The notes under the pieces: model-generated | What the model was told of the DNA's origin: nothing | What the model saw: only the letters and a program-made list of their open reading frames with translations | The model's database searches: none | Shown here: positions 51,984-62,587 of the stretch, piece by piece | Layout of the letters: each line of letters starts with the position of its first letter | Position numbering within the stretch: position 1 is the first letter of the stretch | NCBI RefSeq assembly: GCF_904848665.1 | Contig: NZ_CAJHCQ010000003.1 | Coordinates: 372,001 to 436,000 of the forward strand | Reading direction: 5' to 3' | DNA from: Paraburkholderia hiiakae | Lineage (GTDB): Bacteria > Pseudomonadota > Gammaproteobacteria > Burkholderiales > Burkholderiaceae | DNA: 64,000 nucleotides | Program-made: the position numbers and the translations under genes

Positions 51984-53696
51984 ATGTCCGACCTGCAAAC
52001 CTCCACCCCGAATACCGAATCTTTTGCGGCTCTGTTCGAAGAGTCGCTGACCCGTCAAGACATGCGCGCCGGCGAAGTGATCTCCGCCGAAGTCGTGCGT
52101 GTTGACCACAACTTCGTGGTCGTGAACGCTGGTCTCAAGTCCGAAGCCTATATTCCGCTCGAAGAGTTCCTGAACGACGCGGGTGAAGTGGAAGTGCAGG
52201 CGGGCGATTTCGTTTCCGTCGCGATCGACGCGCTGGAAAACGGCTACGGCGACACCATCCTGTCGCGCGACAAGGCGAAGCGTCTGGCTTCGTGGCTGTC
52301 GCTGGAAAAGGCTCTCGACAACAACGAACTCGTGACCGGCACGATCACGGGCAAGGTCAAGGGCGGCATGACCGTCATGGTCAACGGCATCCGCGCGTTC
52401 CTGCCGGGTTCGCTCGTCGACACGCGTCCGGTCAAGGACACGACGCCGTACGAAGGCAAGACGCTCGAATTCCGCGTGATCAAGCTCGACCGCAAGCGTA
52501 ACAACGTCGTGCTGTCGCGCCGCGCAGTGATCGAAGCCACGCAAGGCGAAGAGCGCGCAAAGCTGCTCGAAACGCTGAAGGAAGGCGCGATCGTCAACGG
52601 CGTGGTCAAGAACATCACCGACTACGGCGCGTTCGTGGACCTCGGCGGTATCGACGGCCTGCTGCACATCACCGACATCGCATGGCGTCGCGTGCGTCAC
52701 CCGAGCGAAGTTCTGTCGGTTGGCCAGGAAGTCACCGCGAAGATCCTCAAGTTCGACCAGGAAAAGAACCGCGTTTCGCTCGGTATCAAGCAACTGGGCG
52801 ACGATCCGTGGGAAGGCATCTCGCGCCGTTACCCGTCGGGCACGCGCCTGTTCGGCAAGGTCACGAACATCACCGACTACGGCGCGTTCGTCGAAGTCGA
52901 ATCGGGCATCGAAGGCTTGGTTCACGTGTCGGAAATGGACTGGACCAACAAGAACGTTGCTCCGTCGAAGGTTGTTCAGCTGGGCGACGAAGTCGAAGTC
53001 ATGGTCCTCGAGATCGACGAAGACCGCCGCCGCATCTCGCTCGGCATGAAGCAATGCAAGCCGAATCCGTGGGATGACTTCAGCCGCAACTTCAAGAAGG
53101 GCGACAAGCTGCAAGGCGCAATCAAGTCGATCACCGACTTCGGCGTCTTCATCGGTCTGCCTGGCGGCATCGACGGTCTGGTTCACCTTTCGGACCTGTC
53201 GTGGTCGGAAACGGGCGAAGAAGCCGTTCGCAAGTACAAGAAGGGCGACGAAGTCGAAGCCGTGGTTCTGGGCATCGACGTCGAGAAGGAACGTATTTCG
53301 CTCGGTATCAAGCAGCTCGAAGGCGACCCGTTCAGCAACTTCGTTGCTGTCAACGACAAGGGTTCGACGGTCGACGGCGTGGTCAAGTCGGTCGACGCCA
53401 AGGGCGCTGTGATTACGCTGAACGCCGATGTCGAAGGCTACCTGCGTGCTTCGGAAATCGCGCAAGACCGCGTGGAAGATGCTCGCAACGTGCTGAAGGA
53501 AGGCGACAAGGTCAACGCGATGATCATCAACATCGATCGCAAGTCGCGTGGCATCAACCTGTCGATCAAGGCGAAGGACTCGGCTGAGACGCAAGAAGCA
53601 CTGCGCAGCATGTCGTCGGATACGGGTTCGGCTGCCACCGGCACGACCAACCTGGGCGCGCTGCTCAAGGCCAAGCTCGACGGCCAGAACCAGTAA
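51984..53696 (+). CDS. rpsA: 30S ribosomal protein S1
   Basis: A 570-residue protein with six S1 (OB-fold) repeats that binds mRNA on the 30S subunit. The first repeats are divergent ([38 protein letters not shown]). Repeats 3-6 are canonical, for example [20 protein letters not shown] and [21 protein letters not shown] use the ATG at 51984 ([10 protein letters not shown]), the usual beta-proteobacterial start, rather than one six codons upstream. The 213-nt leader leaves room for S1 autoregulation. Codon use is more biased (GTT, GAA, AAG) than its neighbours, fitting high expression. Confidence 0.97.
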   Translation: MSDLQTSTPNTESFAALFEESLTRQDMRAGEVISAEVVRVDHNFVVVNAGLKSEAYIPLEEFLNDAGEVEVQAGDFVSVAIDALENGYGDTILSRDKAKRLASWLSLEKALDNNELVTGTITGKVKGGMTVMVNGIRAFLPGSLVDTRPVKDTTPYEGKTLEFRVIKLDRKRNNVVLSRRAVIEATQGEERAKLLETLKEGAIVNGVVKNITDYGAFVDLGGIDGLLHITDIAWRRVRHPSEVLSVGQEVTAKILKFDQEKNRVSLGIKQLGDDPWEGISRRYPSGTRLFGKVTNITDYGAFVEVESGIEGLVHVSEMDWTNKNVAPSKVVQLGDEVEVMVLEIDEDRRRISLGMKQCKPNPWDDFSRNFKKGDKLQGAIKSITDFGVFIGLPGGIDGLVHLSDLSWSETGEEAVRKYKKGDEVEAVVLGIDVEKERISLGIKQLEGDPFSNFVAVNDKGSTVDGVVKSVDAKGAVITLNADVEGYLRASEIAQDRVEDARNVLKEGDKVNAMIINIDRKSRGINLSIKAKDSAETQEALRSMSSDTGSAATGTTNLGALLKAKLDGQNQ

Positions 53697-53721
53697 GCCT
53701 CAAACGGGGGCAAGCTGAAGT

Positions 53722-54045
53722 ATGACCAAATCTGAATTGGTCGCGCAGCTGGCTACGCGATTTCCGCAACTTGTTCTCAAGGATGCGGATTTCGCGGTCA
53801 AGACGATGCTCGATGCGATGTCCGAGGCGCTTGCCAAGGGCCATCGCATCGAAATTCGTGGCTTTGGCAGCTTCGGCCTGAATCGTCGGCCGTCGCGCGT
53901 TGGGCGCAATCCCAAGTCGGGTGAAAAGGTGCTGGTGCCTGAGAAGTTTGTGCCGCACTTCAAGCCGGGCAAGGAGTTGCGCGAGCGCGTGGACCGTAAT
54001 TCGGGCGAGCCGCTGAAGGCGGACGAGCCGGACGACGACCTGTAA
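53722..54045 (+). CDS. ihfB: integration host factor beta subunit
   Basis: A 107-residue DNA-bending HU/IHF-family protein. The N-terminus [17 protein letters not shown] and the DNA-binding arm [23 protein letters not shown] identify the beta subunit. An acidic C-terminal tail (KADEPDDDL) is slightly longer than in enterobacteria. It follows rpsA by 25 nt, the conserved rpsA-ihfB order, and ends in a terminator. Confidence 0.97.
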   Translation: MTKSELVAQLATRFPQLVLKDADFAVKTMLDAMSEALAKGHRIEIRGFGSFGLNRRPSRVGRNPKSGEKVLVPEKFVPHFKPGKELRERVDRNSGEPLKADEPDDDL

Positions 54046-54121
54046 GCGTTGGATCGTTTTTCGATCGGGCGATTGCGGTCGTCGGCGGTCAATGCCAGAT
54101 GGCCAGAATGCATGGACCGGT

Positions 54122-54159
54122 AAAAAGCGCTGGGGTGAATAACCCCGGCGCTTTTTTTT
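54122..54159 (+). terminator. intrinsic terminator of the rpsA-ihfB operon
   Basis: AAGCGC-GGGG/CCCC-GCGCTT stem (one mismatch) with a 7-nt loop and eight T, about 75 nt after ihfB. Confidence 0.92.
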
Positions 54160-54341
54160 CGTCTGCGCCTTTTCGACGCTGTTTGCGCTGGCGTCCCGGT
54201 TTGATCTGGTGCTGCGCTCGCTCACACGTGTCGGCGCGCGAGCCGTTCAATTACAATACGGGACACTTCGGCGCGGCTTGTGCTGCGGCGCAGCATGTCC
54301 GCCACGCCGGCGCCTTTCTCAACTGCCGAGAGAATCCTTCA

Positions 54342-54635
54342 ATGAGATTGATCGCCTGGGTGATCCGTGTGCTGGTGTTCGTACTGCTGCTCGTACTCGC
54401 GCTCGCCAACACGCAAACCGCGACGCTGAACTTTCTGGCCGGATATTCGTGGCAGGCTCCATTGATCCTGATCGGCCTCGCGTTTTTTGTGGTGGGGCTG
54501 CTGGCGGGGCTGCTTTCCGCGCTGCCCGGCGTGTTCCGGCTGCGCATGGAAAACGGCCGCCTCAAACGCGACTTGCGTGTGGCGCGAGAAACGCCCACGC
54601 CGAGTGCCGAGCCGCCGCTGCCGCCGCTCATCTGA
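54342..54635 (+). CDS. lapA: LapA-domain inner-membrane protein
   Basis: A 97-residue protein with two membrane helices (WVIRVLVFVLLLVLALANTQ and LILIGLAFFVVGLLAGLLSA) around a short periplasmic loop TATLNFLAGYSWQAP, then a basic cytosolic helix (RLRMENGRLKRDLRVA). This is the LapA/DUF1049 pattern. It partners LapB, encoded 64 nt downstream, in envelope lipid homeostasis. GAGAG precedes the ATG at 54342; a longer frame upstream crosses the ihfB terminator and is rejected. Confidence 0.9.
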   Translation: MRLIAWVIRVLVFVLLLVLALANTQTATLNFLAGYSWQAPLILIGLAFFVVGLLAGLLSALPGVFRLRMENGRLKRDLRVARETPTPSAEPPLPPLI

Positions 54636-54699
54636 TTTGTATTGCCGTGCCGCGCGCCTGATCGCGTGCGGCTGATTTTCTGCTCATACCATCGCTCGC

Positions 54700-55875
54700 A
54701 TGGATCTCGATTTTTGGTGGCTCCTCGTCATTCCCGTGGCTTTTGCGCTCGGATGGATGGCGTCGCGCTACGACCTGAAGGCACTCCTTTCGGAAAGCGC
54801 CAACCTGCCGCGCTCGTATTTTCGCGGGCTGAATTTTCTGCTTAACGAGCAGCCGGATAAGGCCATCGATGCGTTCATCGAGGTCGCCAAGCTCGACCCT
54901 GAAACCGTCGAACTGCACTTCGCGCTCGGCAATCTGTTTCGGCGCCGCGGCGAGACCGATCGTGCGATCCGCGTGCATCAGAATCTGCTTTCGCGCTCCG
55001 ACCTGCCCGTGAACGAGCGCGATCACGCGCTCTATGAACTCGGCCAGGATTTCCTGAAGGCCGGCATGCTCGACCGCGCCGAGGAAACCTTCGGCAAGCT
55101 CAAGTCGGGCGACTTTGCGCTTGGCGCACAGCGCGCGCTGCTCGCGATCTACGAGATCGAGAAGGACTGGAATCGCTGCATCGACACCGCACGTCATCTC
55201 GAAACGATGGGCGCGGCGTCGCTCGACCTCGAGATCGCGCAGTTCCATTGCGAACTCGCACAGGAAGCGCTCCAGCAGAAGAAGCCCGACGAAGCACGCC
55301 GTCAGCTGGCGCTGGCGCTCAAGGCCAATTCGCAGAACGTGCGCGCGACGATCCTCGCGGGCGACGTCGATGCGGCAAGCGGGGATTGCGAGACCGCGCT
55401 AGGCCACTGGCGCGAAGTCGAGGCGCAAAACCCCGCGTATCTGCCGCTCGTCGCCGAAAAGGTCATGAAGGCCTACGAGACGCTCGGCCGCGCCGAACAG
55501 GGCGCGCAGTTGCTCACGACGTGGGTCGACGCATATCCGTCTAACGATCTGCTCGATGTCGCCTACAAGTATGTCGCCGCCCTGCGCGGCACCGATGCGG
55601 CACACGCGCTCGCCCGCACGCAGATGCAGAAGTCGCCCAACCTCGCCGGCATGGCGCGCCTGCTCGAAGCGCAGCAGGCGACGGCCGAAGAGCCGCGCCG
55701 CAGCGAACTCGAACTGATGCGCAAGCTGCTCCAGCAGCGCACCAAGAACCTGCCTCGCTACACCTGCCAGAACTGCGGCTTCCGCGCGCGCCTCTTCTAC
55801 TGGCAGTGTCCGGGCTGCAGCGGCTGGGAAACCTACGCGCCGCGCCGCGTCGAACCGGTTCCCGCGTCGAGCTGA
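54700..55875 (+). CDS. lapB: lipopolysaccharide assembly protein B (LapB/YciM)
   Basis: A 391-residue protein anchored by one N-terminal helix ([17 protein letters not shown]). Multiple cytosolic TPRs (residues about 35-340) include [20 protein letters not shown] and [21 protein letters not shown]-terminal rubredoxin-like zinc site has Cys356, Cys359, Cys370 and Cys373 ([15 protein letters not shown]). In E. coli LapB directs FtsH to degrade LpxC, balancing LPS and phospholipid. Confidence 0.96.
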   Translation: MDLDFWWLLVIPVAFALGWMASRYDLKALLSESANLPRSYFRGLNFLLNEQPDKAIDAFIEVAKLDPETVELHFALGNLFRRRGETDRAIRVHQNLLSRSDLPVNERDHALYELGQDFLKAGMLDRAEETFGKLKSGDFALGAQRALLAIYEIEKDWNRCIDTARHLETMGAASLDLEIAQFHCELAQEALQQKKPDEARRQLALALKANSQNVRATILAGDVDAASGDCETALGHWREVEAQNPAYLPLVAEKVMKAYETLGRAEQGAQLLTTWVDAYPSNDLLDVAYKYVAALRGTDAAHALARTQMQKSPNLAGMARLLEAQQATAEEPRRSELELMRKLLQQRTKNLPRYTCQNCGFRARLFYWQCPGCSGWETYAPRRVEPVPASS

Positions 55876-55970
55876 GCCTAAGGGCGCCTCGCCGGCCACA
55901 ACTGGCCGGCCGCAGCTCGCGGGCCGCACAAACAGTCATTCCAATATCAGCATCTGTCACCGGAGCGCCT

Positions 55971-57368
55971 ATGAAGATCACCATTGTCGGTACCGGCTAC
56001 GTCGGCCTCGTCACCGGTGCGTGTCTTGCCGAAATCGGCCACGACGTGTTTTGCCTCGATGTCGATCCGCGCAAGATCGATATCTTGAATGGCGGCGGCG
56101 TGCCGATTCACGAGCCGGGCCTGCTCGAACTCATCGCGCGCAACCGCGCGGCCGGGCGCATCACTTTTTCCACTGACGTGGCGGCGAGCGTCGAGCACGG
56201 CGAGGTGCAGTTCATCGCCGTGGGCACGCCGCCTGACGAAGACGGCTCGGCCGATCTCCAGTACGTGCTCGAGGCGGCGCGCAACATTGGCCGCCACATG
56301 AACGGCTTCAAGGTGATCGTCGACAAGTCGACGGTCCCGGTCGGCACGGCGCAGCGCGTGCACGGCGTGCTGGCCGAAGAACTGGCGAAGCGTGGCCTCA
56401 CGCATAGCGCGGACCATCGCTTCTCGGTCGTCTCGAACCCCGAGTTCCTGAAAGAGGGCGCGGCCGTGGACGACTTCATGCGCCCGGACCGCATCATCAT
56501 CGGGCTCGACGAGGACGAGAACGGCAACGCCGCGCGCGAGAAGATGAAGCGCCTCTACGCGCCGTTCAACCGCAATCACGAGCGCACGATCTACATGGAT
56601 GTGCGCTCCGCCGAATTCACGAAATACGCGGCCAACGCCATGCTCGCCACGCGCATCTCGTTCATGAACGAGATGGCGAATCTCGCCGACCGCGTGGGCG
56701 CCGACATCGAGTCGGTGCGCCGCGGCATCGGTTCCGATCCGCGCATCGGCTATCACTTCCTCTATGCGGGCTGCGGCTATGGCGGCTCGTGCTTCCCGAA
56801 GGACGTGCAGGCGCTGATCCGCACGGCCGCGGAGTCGGGCCAGAACCTGCGCGTGCTCGAAGCGGTCGAGGAAGTCAATCACGGCCAGAAGGAAGTGCTT
56901 GTCAAGAAGATCGCCAAGGTGTGCGGCGAAGACCTCACTGGCAAGCACTTCGCCGTGTGGGGCCTCGCATTCAAGCCGAACACCGACGACATGCGCGAAG
57001 CGCCGAGCCGCCGCCTGATCGCCGACCTGCTTGCGCGTGGCGCGACGGTGGCCGCCTGGGATCCGGTCGCGGCTGAGGAAGCGCAGCGCGTATTCGCGCT
57101 CGATCTCGCGCACCTGCCAGAGCAGCATGCGCGCCTTACGTTCGCGTCGAGCCAGGACGACGCGCTCACGGACGCGGACGCGCTCGTGATCGTCACCGAA
57201 TGGACCGCGTTCAAGGCGCCCGATTTCGCGCATTTGAAGAAGGTGCTCAAGACACCGCGTATCTTCGACGGACGCAATCTCTACGAGCCCGACGCAGTGG
57301 CGGAGCTCGGCATTGACTATCACTCGATTGGGCGGCCCCATGTCAATCTCGCAAACTCCGCAGCCTGA
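55971..57368 (+). CDS. ugd: UDP-glucose 6-dehydrogenase
   Basis: A 465-residue NAD enzyme oxidising UDP-glucose to UDP-glucuronate, precursor of capsule and aminoarabinose. Motifs: [71 protein letters not shown], the catalytic Cys in [16 protein letters not shown], and the C-terminal [14 protein letters not shown]. Start at 55971 with GGAG upstream. It overlaps the next gene by 29 nt. Confidence 0.96.
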   Translation: MKITIVGTGYVGLVTGACLAEIGHDVFCLDVDPRKIDILNGGGVPIHEPGLLELIARNRAAGRITFSTDVAASVEHGEVQFIAVGTPPDEDGSADLQYVLEAARNIGRHMNGFKVIVDKSTVPVGTAQRVHGVLAEELAKRGLTHSADHRFSVVSNPEFLKEGAAVDDFMRPDRIIIGLDEDENGNAAREKMKRLYAPFNRNHERTIYMDVRSAEFTKYAANAMLATRISFMNEMANLADRVGADIESVRRGIGSDPRIGYHFLYAGCGYGGSCFPKDVQALIRTAAESGQNLRVLEAVEEVNHGQKEVLVKKIAKVCGEDLTGKHFAVWGLAFKPNTDDMREAPSRRLIADLLARGATVAAWDPVAAEEAQRVFALDLAHLPEQHARLTFASSQDDALTDADALVIVTEWTAFKAPDFAHLKKVLKTPRIFDGRNLYEPDAVAELGIDYHSIGRPHVNLANSAA

Positions 57369-58344
57369 AGCCACGCCTGTCACCGCGCTTGCGACAGCTA
57401 TCGCGCCCGAAGTGCGCGTCGTGCCGCGCGAGAAGCTCGCCACCTCGCGCGTGCTGGTGGTGGGCGACGTCATGCTCGACCGCTACTGGTTCGGCGACGT
57501 CAACCGCATCTCGCCGGAAGCGCCGGTGCCGGTCGTGCATGTGCAGCGCAAGGAAGACCGCCTGGGTGGCGCCGCGAACGTTGCGCGCAACGCGGCGGCG
57601 CTCGGTGCCCATGCGGGGCTCCTGTGCGTGGTGGGCCACGACGAACCCGGCGAGCGCATCGTCGAGTTGCTCGACGAAAGCAACGTGAACGCGTATCTCG
57701 AACGCGATCCCACGTTGCCGACCACCATCAAGCTGCGCGTGCTGTCGCGCCAGCAGCAGCTCTTGCGTGTGGACTTCGAGAACACGCCCGCGCACGAGAT
57801 CCTGCTTGCCAGCCTCGCACGTTTCGACGCGCTGCTGCCCACGCACGACGTGATTCTGCTCTCCGACTACGCAAAGGGCGGCCTCACGCACGTCACGCAG
57901 ATGATCGCGAAGGCGCGCGCTGCGGGCAAGGCGGTACTTGTCGATCCCAAGGGAGACGACTGGGAGCGCTATCGCGGCGCGAGCCTCATCACGCCGAACC
58001 GCGCGGAGCTACGCGAAGTGGTGGGCACCTGGAAGTCCGAGGAGGACCTGCACGCACGCGTGACGAAGCTGCGCCGCGAACTGCAGTTCGATGCGCTGCT
58101 GCTCACGCGCTCGGAAGAGGGTATGACGCTCTTTTCCGAAGACGGCGTGGTGCACGCGGCAGCCGACGCGCGCGAAGTGTATGATGTCTCGGGCGCCGGC
58201 GACACGGTGATCGCGACTGTCGCGGTCATGCTGGGCGCGGGTTTGCCGCTCGTCGAGGGCGTTGCGCTCGCGAATCGCGCGGCCGGCATCGTGGTCGGCA
58301 AGCTCGGTACGGCCACCGTCAATTACGACGAACTCTTTCAATAA
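57340..58344 (+). CDS. hldA: D-glycero-beta-D-manno-heptose-7-phosphate kinase
   Basis: A 334-residue ribokinase-family (PfkB) enzyme phosphorylating heptose 7-phosphate at C1 for LPS inner core. Motifs are [44 protein letters not shown], and the anion-hole/base [14 protein letters not shown]. Only the kinase half of HldE is present, with no nucleotidyltransferase domain, so a separate hldC is expected elsewhere. The ATG at 57340 lies inside the end of ugd; a shorter start is possible but the two genes are clearly coupled. Confidence 0.93.
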   Translation: MSISQTPQPEATPVTALATAIAPEVRVVPREKLATSRVLVVGDVMLDRYWFGDVNRISPEAPVPVVHVQRKEDRLGGAANVARNAAALGAHAGLLCVVGHDEPGERIVELLDESNVNAYLERDPTLPTTIKLRVLSRQQQLLRVDFENTPAHEILLASLARFDALLPTHDVILLSDYAKGGLTHVTQMIAKARAAGKAVLVDPKGDDWERYRGASLITPNRAELREVVGTWKSEEDLHARVTKLRRELQFDALLLTRSEEGMTLFSEDGVVHAAADAREVYDVSGAGDTVIATVAVMLGAGLPLVEGVALANRAAGIVVGKLGTATVNYDELFQ

Positions 58345-58439
58345 CGTTGCGCACCCCGGCCGGGATTTCCGGAGAGTTTTCCCGGTTGTGGGTCAACCTC
58401 GCATCAACCTCGCGTGAACCTCGTCACCGCAGACCTATC

Positions 58440-59432
58440 ATGACCCTCATCGTCACCGGCGCGGCCGGCTTCATCGGCAGCAACATCGTCAAGGCGCTGA
58501 ACGAACGCGGCGAAGACCGCATCATCGCCGTCGACAATCTCACCCGCGCGGACAAGTTCAAGAATCTCGTCGATTGCGAGATCGACGACTATATCGACAA
58601 GACCGAGTTCGTCGAGCGCTTCACGCGCGGCGACTTCGGCGACGTGCGCGCGGTGTTCCACGAAGGCGCCTGTTCGGACACGATGGAAACCGACGGCCGC
58701 TACATGATGGACAACAACTTCCGCTATAGCCGCGCCGTGCTCGACGCGTGTCTCGCGCAGCGCGTGCAGTTTCTGTATGCATCGTCGGCGGCGATCTATG
58801 GCGGCTCTACGCGCTTCGTCGAAGAGCGCGACGTGGAAGCGCCGCTGAACGTGTACGGCTATTCGAAGTTCCTGTTCGACCAGGTGATCCGCCGCGTGTT
58901 GCCCACGGCGCAAAGCCAGATTGCGGGCTTTCGCTACTTCAACGTGTATGGTCCGCGCGAGACGCACAAGGCGCGCATGGCGTCAGTGGCGTTCCACAAC
59001 TTCAACCAGTTCCGCGCTGAAGGTCGCGTAAAGCTGTTCGGCGAGTACAACGGTTATGCGCCGGGCGAGCAGACGCGCGACTTCGTCTCGGTCGAGGACG
59101 TCGTGAAAGTCAACCTGTTCTTCTACGATCATCCGGAGAAGACGGGCATCTTCAATCTGGGCAGCGGCCGCGCGCAACCGTTCAACGACATCGCAACGAC
59201 CGTGGTGAACACGCTGCGTGCGATGGAAGGCAAGCCAGCGCTCTCGCTGGCGGAGCAGGTCAAGGAAGGGCTGATCGAATACATCCCGTTTCCCGACGCG
59301 CTGCGCGGCAAGTATCAGTGCTTCACGCAAGCGGATCAGTCGAAGCTGCGCGCAGCGGGCTACGACGCGCCGTTCCTGACGGTGCAGGAAGGGGTGGATC
59401 GTTATGTACGTTGGCTTTCTGGCCAGGTGTAA
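58440..59432 (+). CDS. hldD: ADP-L-glycero-D-manno-heptose 6-epimerase
   Basis: A 330-residue SDR-fold enzyme completing the ADP-heptose donor for LPS core. The Rossmann start is [22 protein letters not shown]. It has [33 protein letters not shown], the [10 protein letters not shown] catalytic Tyr-Lys pair and [20 protein letters not shown]. Start at 58440 by family alignment; the region just upstream lacks a strong Shine-Dalgarno. It lies 95 nt after hldA on the same strand. Confidence 0.96.
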   Translation: MTLIVTGAAGFIGSNIVKALNERGEDRIIAVDNLTRADKFKNLVDCEIDDYIDKTEFVERFTRGDFGDVRAVFHEGACSDTMETDGRYMMDNNFRYSRAVLDACLAQRVQFLYASSAAIYGGSTRFVEERDVEAPLNVYGYSKFLFDQVIRRVLPTAQSQIAGFRYFNVYGPRETHKARMASVAFHNFNQFRAEGRVKLFGEYNGYAPGEQTRDFVSVEDVVKVNLFFYDHPEKTGIFNLGSGRAQPFNDIATTVVNTLRAMEGKPALSLAEQVKEGLIEYIPFPDALRGKYQCFTQADQSKLRAAGYDAPFLTVQEGVDRYVRWLSGQV

Positions 59433-59466
59433 CGCGAAGCCGTGACTTCATAAACTGGATTCTCCT

Positions 59467-59491
59467 CGCCGGCGGTGGTCGCCGGCGTTTT
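59467..59491 (+). terminator. intrinsic terminator after hldD
   Basis: CGCCGGCG/CGCCGGCG 8-bp stem with a GTGGT loop and TTTT. It ends only about 15 nt before the next start codon, so it may also act as an attenuator for that gene. Confidence 0.75.
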
Positions 59492-59505
59492 CAGGGAGAT
59501 CCAGC

Positions 59506-59856
59506 ATGTTCCGAAAAATCCTTGCGGCGGCCGCGCTTCTGGCCGTATTCAGTCACGCCTTCGCGGCCGTGGACGTCAACACGGCCAACGAAGACGCGCT
59601 TCGCGGCATCAAGGGCATTGGACCCGCGCGCGCCAAGGCCATTCTCGACGAGCGCGGCGCGCACGGCCCGTACAAGGATGCCGCAGACCTCAGCAAGCGC
59701 GTAAAGGGCTTGGGCGGCCATACTGTCGAACGTTTGCAGGCCGAAGGATTGGCGGTCGGCCCCGCGAATGCCCAGGCGGGGCAGGCGAAGGTTGCACAGG
59801 CAACGCCCGCGAAGGCGGGAGTGCCGCAGCCGGCTACCGTGGCCGTCAAGAAGTAG
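59506..59856 (+). CDS. ComEA-family helix-hairpin-helix exported protein
   Basis: A 116-residue protein with a Sec signal (MFRKILAAAALLAVFSHAFA) followed by a helix-hairpin-helix DNA-binding domain: VDVNTANEDALRGIKGIGPARAKAILDERGAHG. An Ala/Gln/Pro/Lys-rich tail follows. ComEA-like proteins bind incoming DNA in the periplasm during transformation. The rest of the com machinery is not local. GGGAGA precedes the start. Confidence 0.85.
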   Translation: MFRKILAAAALLAVFSHAFAAVDVNTANEDALRGIKGIGPARAKAILDERGAHGPYKDAADLSKRVKGLGGHTVERLQAEGLAVGPANAQAGQAKVAQATPAKAGVPQPATVAVKK

Positions 59857-59953
59857 GCGTCCGCTTGTGTTTTGCCCCGCGCGTCGTGCTTTGGCATCGC
59901 GGGGTGCAGTCTCCTTCAGGTGTCGCTCAGGGGATGTCGACCCGCGACGTTGA

Positions 59954-59979
59954 CCCGCGGCCCTGTCCGCGGGCTTTTT
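59954..59979 (+). terminator. intrinsic terminator before cysM
   Basis: CCCGCGG/CCGCGGG stem with a CCCTGT loop and five T, about 100 nt after the ComEA-like gene. Confidence 0.8.
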
Positions 59980-60100
59980 GCTGTGGCGTCGAGGTCGGGT
60001 CGCCAGCCTGCGTCCATACCAGCGTTATGGGTCTCCAGCGGTCGCTGGCCGCGTGGTTTAGAATCGACGGATCACGTCATCGCGCCTCACCGCCATTCCC

Positions 60101-61003
60101 ATGCCCTACAAGACCATCGAAGACACGATCGGCAATACACCGCTCGTGCAACTCGTCCGCCTGCCGGACGACGAAATCCGCGCCCGCAATAACGTCGTGC
60201 TGGCCAAGCTGGAAGGCAACAACCCGGCTGGGTCGGTGAAGGACCGCCCGGCGCTTTCGATGATCCGCAAAGCCGAAGAGCGCGGCCGCATCAAGCCGGG
60301 CGATACGCTCATCGAAGCGACGAGCGGCAATACGGGCATCGCGCTCGCCATGGCAGCGGCGATTCGCGGCTACAAGATGGTGCTCATCATGCCGGAGGAC
60401 CTCTCGGTCGAGCGCCGTCAGAGCATGGCCGCTTACGGCGCCGACATCATGCTCACGCCCATCAAGGGCGGCATGGAATATGCACGCGACCTCGCCGAGC
60501 AAATGCAACGCGACGGCAAGGGCATCATCCTCGACCAGTTCGCCAATCCCGACAATCCGCTTGCGCATTACGAGACCACCGGCCCGGAAATCTGGCGCGA
60601 CACCGAAGGGCGCGTCACGCACTTCGTTTCGTCGATGGGCACGACCGGCACGATCATGGGCACGTCCCAGTTCCTGAAGGAAAAGAATCAGGCCATCGAG
60701 ATCGTCGGCGCGCAGCCGGAAGAGGGCTCGCGCATTCCGGGCATCCGCAAGTGGCCCGAAGCGTATATGCCGAAGATTTTCGACCGCAGCCGCGTGGATC
60801 GCGTGGAGAACGTGAGTCAGGCCGCTGCCGAAAACATGGCGCGCCGGCTCGCCTCGGTCGAAGGCATTTTCGCGGGTATCTCGTCGGGTGGCGCATGCGA
60901 GGTGGCGATACGTCTTGCGCGCCAGCTCGAGAACGCGACGATCGTGTTCATCATCTGCGATCGTGGCGACCGCTATCTGTCTACGGGTGTGTTTCCCGCT
61001 TGA
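60101..61003 (+). CDS. cysM: cysteine synthase B
   Basis: A 300-residue PLP enzyme using O-acetylserine (and thiosulfate) to make cysteine. PLP Lys47 lies in NPAGSVKDRPALSM. The substrate loop is EATSGNTGIALAMAAAIRGY. MPEDLSVERRQSMAAYGAD and SSGGACEVAIRLAR are typical of CysM rather than CysK. It is monocistronic by its flanking terminators. Confidence 0.95.
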   Translation: MPYKTIEDTIGNTPLVQLVRLPDDEIRARNNVVLAKLEGNNPAGSVKDRPALSMIRKAEERGRIKPGDTLIEATSGNTGIALAMAAAIRGYKMVLIMPEDLSVERRQSMAAYGADIMLTPIKGGMEYARDLAEQMQRDGKGIILDQFANPDNPLAHYETTGPEIWRDTEGRVTHFVSSMGTTGTIMGTSQFLKEKNQAIEIVGAQPEEGSRIPGIRKWPEAYMPKIFDRSRVDRVENVSQAAAENMARRLASVEGIFAGISSGGACEVAIRLARQLENATIVFIICDRGDRYLSTGVFPA

Positions 61004-61024
61004 TTCAAGCGTAGGTGCAAAAAC

Positions 61025-61061
61025 GAAACGGCCTTCGGTGTTTCCGAAGGCCGTTTTGTTT
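61025..61061. terminator. bidirectional terminator between cysM and mltB
   Basis: AACGGCCTTCGG/CCGAAGGCCGTT stem with a TGTTT loop, flanked by A-rich and T-rich arms. Confidence 0.9.
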
Positions 61062-61074
61062 TGCGCCGCTGAAA

Positions 61075-62373
61075 TTAGTCTTGCTGTCCGGGTGGGGTCG
61101 TGCCCGTACCATTCGGGGCGCTGTTCATGCCGTTGCCATTTCCGTTGCCGCCATTCCCAGCATTGCCGTTCGCCGGGCCCACACCCACACCCGGCTGCGT
61201 CGCCAGCATCTGCGCCTTGACGCGCATACCCAGCTGATACACCGCAAGTGCATAGAAGAAGCTGCGGTTATAGCGCGTGAGCACATAAAAGTTCTTGAGC
61301 CCGAGTTTGTACTCGGTGCCGCGTCCGGGCGAGGGCAAGTCGATCACCGTGACGGGCGTGCCCGCCTCGGCGGCGATGTCCACGTCCGGCTGGTCGAGCA
61401 CGAGCCCCGATCGCAGCAACTGGCTAAGCGGCCAGCGCGGCTCCGGCTTGCCGTCCGCGGCGGCCTGCGCAATGCCGAGGCTGCCCGCATCGGTGGCGAT
61501 GTTCCACACCACGGGCCGGCCCGATTCCCAGCCGTTCTGCCTCAAATAGTTCGCTACGCTGCCGATCGCGTCGGCTGTGCTCGCGCGCAGGTCGATGTGA
61601 TTGTTGCCCTCGTAGTCCACCGCGTACTGCACGATGCTGCTCGGCAGGAACTGCGGAATGCCGATCGCGCCCGTGTACGAGCCGAGCACCGACGACGGAT
61701 CGATCTGCGCGTCGCGCGTCCACACGAGGTAGTCCTCGAGATTCTTGCGGAACGTTGCCATGCGCTCGGCGCGGTTCGGCGTGTTCGGATAATCGAAGGC
61801 GAGCGTGGTGAGCGCATCGAGCGCGCGGAAGTTGCCCATGTAGCGGCCATAGATCGTCTCCACGCCGATGATGCCGACGATCACCTCAGGCGGCACGCCG
61901 AACTCTTCCGACGCGCGCTGCAGCGTGGCCTGGTTCGCGCGCCAGAAGCGCACGCCCGCATTGATGCGTACTGGGTCGAGAAAGCGCGCCTGATACGCGC
62001 GCCAGTTCTTCACGCCCGGAACCGGCGAGGGCGTGACGAGCTTCACCGCCGTCGCCGAATAATTCGCACTCGCGAAGAGCGCGTGCAGCGCGGTGGGATC
62101 GAAGTCGTAGCGCGCCACCATGTCGTTGATGAAGCCGTCGACGTCCGGATTGTTCGCGTAGCGCTGCGGGACGATTTCCTCTTCGAACGTCTGGCCCTGC
62201 GTCGGCGTTTGCGGCTGTGCTTGCGCGAGCGTGAGCGGCGTCTGTCGCGATTTCGGCGCGGCAGTTTGCGCGCGCGCCGCGCCGGTGCACAACGACGCCG
62301 CGACGCAAAGCGCGAGTGCGAGGGTCGTGCGACGTGGGCGGCTGGAGGCCAACAGAGCGGTCTTGAGCGTCAT
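61075..62373 (-). CDS. mltB: membrane-bound lytic murein transglycosylase B
   Basis: A 432-residue peptidoglycan lytic transglycosylase. The N-terminus has a Sec-type signal (TLALALCVAASLCTGAARA). The catalytic Glu lies in VIVGIIGVETIYGRYMGNF. The family motifs SYTGAIGIPQFLPSS and GNNHIDLRASTADAIGSVANYL are present. A Gly/Asn-rich C-terminal tail (NGNAGNGGNGNGNG) is an odd extension. A Cys in the signal region (SLCTGA) is close to a lipobox but not a good match. Confidence 0.92.
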   Translation of the reverse strand: MTLKTALLASSRPRRTTLALALCVAASLCTGAARAQTAAPKSRQTPLTLAQAQPQTPTQGQTFEEEIVPQRYANNPDVDGFINDMVARYDFDPTALHALFASANYSATAVKLVTPSPVPGVKNWRAYQARFLDPVRINAGVRFWRANQATLQRASEEFGVPPEVIVGIIGVETIYGRYMGNFRALDALTTLAFDYPNTPNRAERMATFRKNLEDYLVWTRDAQIDPSSVLGSYTGAIGIPQFLPSSIVQYAVDYEGNNHIDLRASTADAIGSVANYLRQNGWESGRPVVWNIATDAGSLGIAQAAADGKPEPRWPLSQLLRSGLVLDQPDVDIAAEAGTPVTVIDLPSPGRGTEYKLGLKNFYVLTRYNRSFFYALAVYQLGMRVKAQMLATQPGVGVGPANGNAGNGGNGNGNGMNSAPNGTGTTPPGQQD

Positions 62374-62587
62374 GAGCGAGAGGGGGAGAGCGGTCCGGGA
62401 AGATCCCGGGCAGTATAACCGAGGGCCTTATGGGAATTGGGCCGCTGCGCGCTTGCGTGGCGCGTGAGCACCAGGACGCTGTGGTAACGTGGTGCCTGTT
62501 CGCGCGCCGGCCGGCGCGCCGCCAGACAAAAGATCGAAGGAGACCCGCGGCCGCGCGCATGCGCGAAGCCCGCGGCCAGTGCGACTC

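Noticed and set aside
54099..54341. 81-codon N-terminal extension of lapA
   Set aside because: It would translate through the ihfB terminator; the ATG at 54342 has a ribosome site and starts at the first membrane helix.
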